Positions 8,001 to 13,385 of a stretch of DNA of 13,385 bases are shown piece by piece (the first letter of the stretch is position 1; each line of letters opens with the position of its first letter). A program made the translations under genes and the position numbers. The notes beneath the pieces are model-generated. The model was not told where the DNA came from. It saw nothing but the letters and a program-made list of their open reading frames with translations, and searched no databases. Location: assembly GCA_020351895.1 (NCBI GenBank), contig CP070672.1, positions 3,279,424 to 3,292,808 of the forward strand. The letters are read 5' to 3'. The stretch is from Thermoplasmata archaeon. Lineage in GTDB: Archaea > Thermoplasmatota > Thermoplasmata > GCA-020350865.

Positions 8001-11000
8001 CCACGGATTTATACGCCAATGACCAGATATTTGGAGCTTTCAGGTGGGGCTGGAGATACGAGGGCGGCGACTGGAGATTTTATTTCACAGATATACCGGA
8101 TTCTTTTAACGTTAAACCAGGTACAAAATTGATCGCCGATGTTAAGTGGAGCAATTACCCCACGGACATAGATGTTTTTCTCCTGGGTGGATCGCGGGAT
8201 TCCTTTTCAAATGAAATGCCAAGCAGATTCGGTCCATATACCCTGGATATCAAGGGCGCAAGCTCAGATCAGTATATATGGGGCGGAAAGTTCAGGTTCA
8301 ACACCACAACCAATGGTCCACACGAGATAATTTCAGCGGATTTGAGTCCGGGATTGAATGAGATAATACTACATAATGTACTGTATGCGGGCCAGTCCTT
8401 CTCAGAGAATGTGACAGGCACCATAGGAACGGTCAATGTTACTCCTTATCCCTGGGACGTTGGCTTGATAGAAAATGTGGCAAACCTGACTGGAACACAG
8501 CAGTTTGAGCTGCTTTCGAGTTTCAATCTATCAGGTATCGACGTGCAAGGCTATGGAGTATATCCACCAATGGAATATCCCAACGAGCTCGTTTATCAGA
8601 ATGTCCCCAGCGACAAGACCACTTCAAATTGGTCAAGGGAATTCGATGTAAGTGGTGCCAAATCCATAAAGGTTAACATTTCAAGCCCAAACAGCATTGA
8701 TATCGACCTTTACCTGTTAAGGGATGATGGCGATGGCATACCTGAGTGGGGATCCGAGCAGGTGGCCTCCTCCACTTCCCCTTATGCCGATGAGGAGGTC
8801 ATACTCAACAGCCCTTCTGACGGTAAATATTGGGTTTTTGTTCATGGTTGGAATGTGCCTTTAAGTCCTTCATTATTTGACTGCTACATAGAAGTGGTCT
8901 CAGGAAACAATATCAATATCTCGGATATTCCTGGAGGATCAATCTCGGCAGGTGAGCCGGTTTACTTCAATGCCACCCATGATCTACCGCCTATTACAGG
9001 TGAGTACAGAGGGGTTATCTATGTCATGCTGACAAATCTATCAGATTCCATTAGCATTCCATTTATGGCTGAATTGGAGCAAGAGAAACCCATAATCACG
9101 AATCCCCAGCCTGCCAATGGTTTGTGGGTCAATTCAACCCAACCAATGATCGGTGCCCAGTATTATGACTCGGGCTCAGGGATCAATACCTCCAGGGTGT
9201 TCATTTTTCTGGACGGTATGAACCATACGGACAATGCAACCATAACTTCGAGCGCAATAAACCTAATTCCACCTTCGGCGATATCGGAGGGAAACCATAC
9301 CGTTTATCTAATAGTCACAGATATGTTCGGTAACCAGAACTCAACAACATGGCGATTCTTTGTGGACAGCATCGATCCCATTGCAGACGCAGGTTTTGAT
9401 GAGTCGGTTATCGAGGATGAAGTCATCGTATTTGACGGCTCCCTTTCCTCGGATGAAAACGAAATTATAAATCTAACATGGGATTTTGCCGATGGCAACT
9501 TCGGATACGGAATGAATCCATCCCATAGCTACCCCCAATCAGGAACATATGTTGTGACCCTGACGGTTTGGGACATAGCCAACAATACGGATTCCGATAC
9601 AGTTACTGTCTATGTGAACAATTTAGCACCACATGCTGTGGCAGGAGAGGATCAAATAATCGACGAAGGTGATTTCGCATTTTTTGACGGCAGTGATTCC
9701 TACGATACACCTTCGGATAATTCAACCCTGATTTTTACCTGGTATTTTGGTGACGGGGATGTGGTATCAGGTATAACAACAAGCCATGTTTTCATTGATA
9801 ATGGTGTTTACACCGTCACCCTTGTTGTTGAGGATGACAATGGATTTACAGACTCAGATACACTCTCTGTAACAGTAAATAATGTCGCACCAACTGCCGA
9901 TGCACATGGACCCTACGAGGGTGATGAAGGCTCAGAGATCACGTTCACAGGCACAGCCTCGGACCCCGGCATATCCGATACTCTCACATATCATTGGGAT
10001 TTCGGTGACGGAAATACTTCCACCCTACAGAATCCCACTCATACTTACGCAGATGATGGTATCTTTAATGTGATTTTAACTGTCACTGATGACGATGGTG
10101 GACTGGATTCTGATTCTGCCATTATGACGGTATATAATGTTGCGCCACAAGTGGAGGCAGGAGGACCTTATTCAGGTGATGAGGGTATGGGTTTGACATT
10201 TTTCGGTTCAGCAACCGATCCTGGCTCTGACATTCTTACCTATGAATGGGATCTGGACGATGATGGAATCTATGATGATGCTGCAGGTCAGAACCCTAGT
10301 TGGACTTGGTATGATGAAGGTGTGTATATAATCGGTCTGAGGGTTTCAGACGATGATGGTGGAATTGGAACCGATACAGCTTCCATAAACATCAATAATG
10401 TTGCACCTATAGCAGATGCAGGGGATTCTTACATTGGAAATGAGGGAGACACCATAACTTTCACAGGTACAGCAAATGATCCCGGCTCTGACCTCCTAAC
10501 CTATGAATGGGATTTCGATGATTCAGATGGTGTTACATACAGTGATTTCACAGGATCCAATCCCACCTGGATTTGGCCCGATGATTTTTCGGGTTTAATC
10601 TACCTAAGAGTAACAGATGATGACGGTGGTATTGGAACCGATACAGCCTCTGTTACCATCAACAATGTTGCGCCTATCGCAGATACAGGTGGTTCGTATA
10701 CTGGGAATGAAGGAAGTGCATTGACGATAACAGGCTCGGCAGAAGATCCTGGTACCGACATTTTAATCATTGAATGGGATCTTGATGATGATGGTTTCTA
10801 TGACGATGCAATGGGTGAAAATCCGACCTGGACATGGTATGACGACGGTGTTTATTTCATTCATTTGAAGGTTACAGATGATGATGGTGGTGTGGGTACA
10901 AATTCGGCAACTGTGATTATAAATAATGTTGCTCCCACACCCGATGCAGGAGGACCGTATGTGGGAAATGAGGGCACATCAATGGATTTTATCGGCAACC

Positions 11001-12277
11001 AAACCGATCCTGGATCAGATACGTTTACATACCTATGGGACTTTGGAGACGGCAAGATTAGCACACAACAGAATCCCACTCATATTTATTCTGATGATGG
11101 AGTTTACACAGTTTCCCTGACAGTAACAGATGATGATGGTGGGATGGCATTAGATTATGCCATAACCATTGTTTACAACGTTCCTCCTTCAATCGAGCCT
11201 GTGGAGAGTCCGATGAATGCCATTGAAGACGAAACCTTTTCTTTGAGGATATTGGCCACAGATTCTGAGGGGGATATGATTTCCTTTGCGGATGACACCG
11301 AACTTTTTAACATAGACCCCTTAAGTGGTTTAATCGAGTTCGTCCCCTCAAATGATGACGTTGGTTATAATGAAGTAACGATTACTGTTCGTGATGATGA
11401 AGGAGGAACTTCTACCCTCGTTTTCGTGATAAATGTTTTAAATGCTAACGATCCGCCGGCTCTTCATGAGGTCGGTCCTCAGAATGCGCAAGAAGATGAA
11501 CATTTCCAATTCACTGTATTCGCAAACGATATCGATTCAGATGATGAATTGAAGTTCTCGGATGATACCGACCTCTTTGAAATCGACTCTAACACAGGCA
11601 TCATATCATTCACTCCTACAAATGATCAGGTTGGTGTGGAAATTGTCACAATCACGGTAAGGGATGCCGAAGGTGCTTCAGACTCGGAGAGGGTGACCTT
11701 TACCATCCTCAATACGAATGATGCTCCGGTTCTCGATAGCATTTCTGATAGGCAGGCTGTGGTTGGGCAGAGAATCACCTTCACGGCAATAGGAAACGAT
11801 ATTGACGATATAATGCTGACATATTCAGACGATTCCGAACTATTCGAAATCAATCCAGTTACTGGTGAAGTGACCTTCACACCAAATCAAGAAGATGTGG
11901 GTATGCACTTCATAAACATCACGGTTTTCGATGATAGTGGTGCAAGCGACACTCAAATGATGAAACTCGAGATCGAGAGCATACCGGAGGAGGAACCCGA
12001 GCAAGAGATTGATTGGATATCCCTGATCTTACTCATCTTGATGATCATCCTGATCCTGCTCCTTCTTATACACATCCTGATGCACAGAAAAAGTGAAGAA
12101 GATGAAAAGCCATTGGACCTTGCGGATGACGAGAAGGAGCCCACAGGAATAGAGGAAAAAGAAATTGAGGAAGGAATTGACTCTGAAGAACAAAAGGAGA
12201 ACCAAGTGGCAAATGAAGAATTAATGGAGGAAGGAATCAAGGAAAGAAAGGATCCTGAAGAACAAGAGGAGAACTAA
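5045..12277 (+). CDS. Giant secreted, membrane-anchored S8 subtilase with PKD and cadherin-like repeats
   Basis: A 2410-residue surface protease, probably degrading extracellular protein. In order: signal peptide (about 1-27); Ser/Thr/Pro linker (about 47-68); I9-like propeptide region (about 115-195); and S8 catalytic domain with all key residues: D237 (VAVIDTGVD), H444 (NHGTLCAS), oxyanion N549 (ASGNGG) and S629 (GTSLSTP). About 206 residues separate Asp and His, far more than in subtilisin (about 32). Next come beta-rich regions (about 700-1190), a PPC-like domain (about 1194-1290), an Ig-like segment (about 1340-1443), seven PKD repeats (1444-2048), three cadherin-like repeats (2049-2313), one transmembrane helix (about 2325-2347) followed by HRK, and a Glu/Lys-rich 63-residue cytoplasmic tail. 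Many N-x-S/T sites suggest N-glycosylation. The ATG at 5045 is preferred over the adjacent TTG at 5042. The stop at 12275-12277 looks like a converted CAA codon (see tail repeats). Substrate unknown. Confidence 0.95.
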   Translation: MRYNSVRVLSCFIILFLILISSFEIVAIENLPKTVIASGNKNGDEQSAPLMSSTPSTPFTPSTPSTNDLPIVPLQNMGLGNWHPLNPEEYELSFCIGENMELDLENNYYPCWKIEPSLLASMKDTERVKVLITSNDMGEVRELLGIENPNYEYEQKGNMMRLKTSILEIESHQLPKIAQLDSVVSVQHYELPKPPQFPVDLEDGTDPAMWNAVKYHGADEAWSLGYNGSGVKVAVIDTGVDFANPDLNGTQARDGNPSSPYFGWPLAFDSRSMNSYLSSGGQGYPGSNNWFSDTNTTDMDSNGNGTLDSSGYNVIGIVSQSGIYHIGEHPDTRLKNLYGYNAVLVVDENTSGVYDTVYVDIDNDKNFTDEKPCRKGDEVSTHDFTGDGVPDRSGGMTYFIADGVNPVPYSDIIAAENGYSLPIPPNGSLVAFMINDFTEAGRNHGTLCASAVAGQGVIGGGRVKGTAPNAKIIAVGNVYQQGTNWVDSYYFSVEGYDGIPGTGDEANIVSCSFGSSDVIRGGWEFTSRLVDNITTYYAPNVTFAVASGNGGYGYGTVVSPGSSVGVVTCGAALNKQITDIVYWSNRGPNAVGQVDPDIVSVGVSAYGDRPLNQGTANGNNAYSPWSGTSLSTPVTAGILALIYDAYNQSNGQYPSSDLTRKILMSTADNLNYDPLVQGAGFSNATRATKVANNISGMLLSPTFWTAGDYRGTDYDAFAHIMHPGDTDDTTITVSNAHQNDTMEVFISDYILTMTESHSVTIEANKSREDASTARPDFLVPLRDSKNNISYIPNDTALLKVSGFMPWDEFDPDFDYTQENRFWTTIYNWNDNNGNGSYWNDTNGDGVAQQAEIEWGELSSVCSSSITATTQEARMHDPISRIDDGLVVGVFHSPTGDAPEISHIYIQSQCYNRTDWSWLSANTSYLSVEAKGQATFEASLMVPPSTPIGIYEGLIAINDTRNETVVPVIVNVAGNSEQFTFGGNTLSTDLYANDQIFGAFRWGWRYEGGDWRFYFTDIPDSFNVKPGTKLIADVKWSNYPTDIDVFLLGGSRDSFSNEMPSRFGPYTLDIKGASSDQYIWGGKFRFNTTTNGPHEIISADLSPGLNEIILHNVLYAGQSFSENVTGTIGTVNVTPYPWDVGLIENVANLTGTQQFELLSSFNLSGIDVQGYGVYPPMEYPNELVYQNVPSDKTTSNWSREFDVSGAKSIKVNISSPNSIDIDLYLLRDDGDGIPEWGSEQVASSTSPYADEEVILNSPSDGKYWVFVHGWNVPLSPSLFDCYIEVVSGNNINISDIPGGSISAGEPVYFNATHDLPPITGEYRGVIYVMLTNLSDSISIPFMAELEQEKPIITNPQPANGLWVNSTQPMIGAQYYDSGSGINTSRVFIFLDGMNHTDNATITSSAINLIPPSAISEGNHTVYLIVTDMFGNQNSTTWRFFVDSIDPIADAGFDESVIEDEVIVFDGSLSSDENEIINLTWDFADGNFGYGMNPSHSYPQSGTYVVTLTVWDIANNTDSDTVTVYVNNLAPHAVAGEDQIIDEGDFAFFDGSDSYDTPSDNSTLIFTWYFGDGDVVSGITTSHVFIDNGVYTVTLVVEDDNGFTDSDTLSVTVNNVAPTADAHGPYEGDEGSEITFTGTASDPGISDTLTYHWDFGDGNTSTLQNPTHTYADDGIFNVILTVTDDDGGLDSDSAIMTVYNVAPQVEAGGPYSGDEGMGLTFFGSATDPGSDILTYEWDLDDDGIYDDAAGQNPSWTWYDEGVYIIGLRVSDDDGGIGTDTASININNVAPIADAGDSYIGNEGDTITFTGTANDPGSDLLTYEWDFDDSDGVTYSDFTGSNPTWIWPDDFSGLIYLRVTDDDGGIGTDTASVTINNVAPIADTGGSYTGNEGSALTITGSAEDPGTDILIIEWDLDDDGFYDDAMGENPTWTWYDDGVYFIHLKVTDDDGGVGTNSATVIINNVAPTPDAGGPYVGNEGTSMDFIGNQTDPGSDTFTYLWDFGDGKISTQQNPTHIYSDDGVYTVSLTVTDDDGGMALDYAITIVYNVPPSIEPVESPMNAIEDETFSLRILATDSEGDMISFADDTELFNIDPLSGLIEFVPSNDDVGYNEVTITVRDDEGGTSTLVFVINVLNANDPPALHEVGPQNAQEDEHFQFTVFANDIDSDDELKFSDDTDLFEIDSNTGIISFTPTNDQVGVEIVTITVRDAEGASDSERVTFTILNTNDAPVLDSISDRQAVVGQRITFTAIGNDIDDIMLTYSDDSELFEINPVTGEVTFTPNQEDVGMHFINITVFDDSGASDTQMMKLEIESIPEEEPEQEIDWISLILLILMIILILLLLIHILMHRKSEEDEKPLDLADDEKEPTGIEEKEIEEGIDSEEQKENQVANEELMEEGIKERKDPEEQEEN
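9374..11188 (+). repeat. Seven tandem PKD repeats within the subtilase
   Basis: Seven units of 84-89 residues end in NNLAP, NNVAP, YNVAP or YNVPP: 9374-9631, 9632-9892, 9893-10147, 10148-10408, 10409-10675, 10676-10936 and 10937-11188. Each has the PKD core (WDFGDG or its variant WDLDDDG) and a TVTDDDGG-type strand. PKD domains are beta-sandwich spacers, often in surface proteins, that can bind calcium or polymers. Units 4 and 6 share the variant WDLDDDG with a YDDA insertion, while units 3 and 7 share an identical 16-base DNA stretch (10028-10043 and 11069-11084). Confidence 0.92.
11189..11983 (+). repeat. Three tandem cadherin-like (CADG-type) repeats within the subtilase
   Basis: Units at 11189-11458, 11459-11728 and 11729-about 11983; the first two are exactly 90 residues. 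Shared features are a D-D-x-E/D-L-F-x-I-x-x-x-(S/T)-G core (DDTELFNIDPLSG, DDTDLFEIDSNTG, DDSELFEINPVTG), a VTITVRD-type strand and NDPP or NDAP at the end of the first two units. This matches dystroglycan-type cadherin-like domains. They probably act as a calcium-stiffened stalk between the PKD array and the membrane helix. Confidence 0.85.
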
Positions 12278-12349
12278 GAAGAAAAGGAAGAAGTAATGAA
12301 GGAGGGAATCAAGGAAGGAAAGAAATCTGAGGAACAAAAAGAGAATCAA
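12167..12349 (+). repeat. Tandem 72-base acidic repeats at the end of the subtilase gene
   Basis: Two full 24-codon units (12206-12277 and 12278-12349) follow a partial unit (12167-12205). Each carries EGI(K/D), then SEEQ or PEEQ, then EN. The last codon of each unit is CAA (12203-12205), TAA (12275-12277) and CAA (12347-12349), spaced exactly 72 bases apart. The codons encode Glu/Lys/Gln-rich, probably disordered cytoplasmic sequence. Confidence 0.8.
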
Positions 12350-12406
12350 GACGTACGGGATTCGGAAGAAGTTAAGGATGAACAGGAAAAGAAGAAAAAG
12401 GATTAA
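12278..12406 (+). other. In-frame extension of the subtilase tail beyond its stop codon
   Basis: After the TAA at 12275-12277 the same frame stays open for 42 codons, to a TAA at 12404-12406. The encoded residues (for example EEKEEVMKEGIKEGKKSEEQ) continue the acidic repeat of the tail. No start codon with a ribosome binding site is evident, so it is best read as former or conditional coding sequence of the subtilase, giving a full form of 2453 residues if position 2411 is Gln. Confidence 0.7.
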
Positions 12407-12426
12407 TTAAGTTCAATTCGAAGGTT

Positions 12427-12431
12427 GGTGG
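12427..12431 (+). promoter_or_regulatory. Ribosome binding site GGTGG that decides the AlaX start
   Basis: GGTGG lies 5 bases before the ATG at 12437. The in-frame TTG and GTG at 12425 and 12428 overlap it and are therefore poor start candidates. A TTAATTAA-like sequence near 12403-12410 could be a weak TATA box; otherwise the gene may be read through from the subtilase. Confidence 0.65.
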
Positions 12432-12436
12432 AAAAC

Positions 12437-13144
12437 ATGACTGAAGTGCTCTATATGAAGGATATCGAGGGAAACTACATAAAGGAATTCGATGCGAAGG
12501 TGATAAAGAAAAGGGATAACTATGTCGTGCTGGACAAAAGTGCATTTTATCCACTTGGTGGAGGGCAACCCTCTGATACAGGTGTGCTTAAATGGTCAGG
12601 AGGGGAGAGCAAGGTTGCCGAGGTTCAGAAAAAAGGCATTATAAAGCATATCATAACCGGTGAAATGCCCGAAGGAGAGGTGCACGGGATATTGGACTGG
12701 GATAAAAGGTACGCCCACATGAAGATGCACACGGCCCAGCATGTCATATCTGGTGTGGTATACGACATCTACAATGCAAGGACCGTGGGAAATCAGATTC
12801 ATGCAGATCATTCCCGGGTGGATTTTTATCCAGTCAACCTCTCTGAAGAAGATCTAAAGACCGTCGAAAATGCATCAAATGAGGTGATCAGCAGGAATGC
12901 TGACGTGAAAATTTATGAAGAGGAAAGGGAAAGCTTGGAGAAGAGAACGGACCCATTGCGATCCAATTTGGACCTCATTCCCGCTTCAATTAAGAACCTC
13001 CGTATTGTGGAGATTACGGGTTTTGATGTCTGCCCCTGTGCCGGAACCCATGTGAAAACAACCGCAGAGCTTGGAACATTAAAGATAATAAAGAAGGAGA
13101 ACAAGGGAAAGGACAAGGAGAGAATAATCTATACATTGCAGTGA
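12437..13144 (+). CDS. alaX: AlaX-type alanyl-tRNA editing hydrolase
   Basis: A stand-alone relative of the alanyl-tRNA synthetase editing domain; AlaX proteins hydrolyse Ser-tRNA(Ala), or Gly-tRNA(Ala), to prevent mistranslation. From the ATG at 12437 it is 235 residues, the size of the AlaX-M class. The N-terminal beta-barrel part has the AlaRS-like FYPLGGGQPSDTG (around 37-49). The zinc-binding editing site has HTAQH (H98, H102) and CAGTH (C201, H205), so all four ligands are present. An extra Cys (C199) precedes the second motif. It follows the subtilase by 159 bases, or 30 bases after the second TAA, and precedes the PAPS-reductase-family gene by 44 bases on the same strand, so it may be cotranscribed with the latter. 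No synthetase domain is present. Confidence 0.95.
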   Translation: MTEVLYMKDIEGNYIKEFDAKVIKKRDNYVVLDKSAFYPLGGGQPSDTGVLKWSGGESKVAEVQKKGIIKHIITGEMPEGEVHGILDWDKRYAHMKMHTAQHVISGVVYDIYNARTVGNQIHADHSRVDFYPVNLSEEDLKTVENASNEVISRNADVKIYEEERESLEKRTDPLRSNLDLIPASIKNLRIVEITGFDVCPCAGTHVKTTAELGTLKIIKKENKGKDKERIIYTLQ

Positions 13145-13188
13145 GCCTTTTTCATTAGCTTTCTGCCAAAGATAATTAAGTGATTTGC

Positions 13189-13385
13189 ATGGGTATTGTG
13201 AGACTGGGAAGATTGGCATTGAGATGGTGTTTTCGCTGTAACCTGCCAGTCTTGGAATCAAAGGAATGCGGAATCTGCGAAAAAGAGACAAAAGAAGTCA
13301 AGCTAACACCTCCCGGAGATGTAAGACCTGCCTTTGAGGGAGATCTGAAATTAATAAGAGAAATAATAGACATTCAATTTGGGGA
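13189..13385 (+). CDS. Zinc-ribbon N-terminus of an archaeal PAPS-reductase-family protein (cut by window edge)
   Basis: The first 65 codons are present and the frame runs off the window. A zinc ribbon is visible: WCFRCNLPVL with C14/C17 and CGIC with C27/C30. It is followed by the conserved TPPGDVRPAFEGD (40-52). This N-terminal pattern is typical of the archaeal phosphoadenosine phosphosulfate reductase-like proteins that carry a zinc ribbon, often with a PUA domain, before an ATP-pyrophosphatase-type domain. The diagnostic later domains lie outside, so the enzymatic role (sulfur transfer, RNA modification or other) cannot be judged. The ATG at 13189 is preferred because GTGAT lies 5-6 bases upstream and the in-frame GTG at 13180 follows directly on a TAA. 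Same strand as alaX, 44 bases downstream. Confidence 0.8.
   Translation, partial: MGIVRLGRLALRWCFRCNLPVLESKECGICEKETKEVKLTPPGDVRPAFEGDLKLIREIIDIQFG

Noticed and set aside
9374..11983. Regularly spaced repeated DNA that could be taken for a CRISPR or satellite array
   Set aside because: The periodicity of about 250-270 bases follows codons of PKD and cadherin-like protein domains, with diverged DNA between units and no short identical repeats with spacers.
12275..12277. Recoding of the internal stop as pyrrolysine or selenocysteine
   Set aside because: The codon is TAA, not TAG or TGA, and the matching codon in the adjacent units encodes Gln, so a point change or ordinary read-through is simpler.

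Overview
The window looks like a chromosomal segment of an uncultured euryarchaeon, most plausibly from the Thermoplasmatota. That placement is an inference; no marker gene settles it. Archaeal signs are TATA boxes (sometimes with a purine-rich BRE) 30-40 bases upstream of start codons, short leaders, GGTG-type ribosome binding sites, a compact 281-aa PRPP synthetase, a stand-alone AlaX editing protein and the start of an archaeal-type PAPS-reductase-family protein. Gene density is high. No tRNA, rRNA, CRISPR array, insertion sequence or phage gene is visible, and no gene-free stretch exceeds about 205 bases.

Layout. Positions 1-1173 (minus) hold a GlcD-type FAD-linked oxidase cut by the window edge. 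A divergent promoter region (1174-1378) leads to a small three-helix membrane protein with an Asp-rich loop (1379-1885, plus), which converges on PRPP synthetase (1916-2761, minus). A tiny CxxC-x17-CxxC zinc-ribbon protein follows (2953-3120, minus), with a hairpin plus U-tract behind it. From 3312 on, everything is on the plus strand: a site-2-protease-type M50 membrane metalloprotease with two PDZ-like segments (3312-4922); a giant secreted, membrane-anchored subtilase of 2410 residues (5045-12277); an AlaX alanyl-tRNA editing protein (12437-13144); and the first 65 codons of a zinc-ribbon/PAPS-reductase-family protein (13189 to the edge).

The centrepiece is the subtilase. Its order is signal peptide, Thr/Pro linker, propeptide-like region, S8 catalytic domain with intact Asp/His/Asn/Ser and a very long Asp-His insertion, large beta-rich and PPC-like regions, seven PKD repeats, three cadherin-like repeats, one transmembrane helix and a Glu/Lys-rich tail. 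The tail is built of 72-base tandem units. The annotated stop (TAA, 12275-12277) lies exactly where the units on both sides have CAA, and the same frame continues for 42 similar codons to a second TAA (12404-12406). This suggests a recent nonsense change, an occasionally read-through stop, or a sequence error, and it is the most checkable unusual signal here.

The intramembrane protease next to a single-pass surface protease is a suggestive pair, but each seems to have its own promoter and no functional link is proven. The other genes are housekeeping (PRPP supply, tRNA quality control) and show no single shared pathway.
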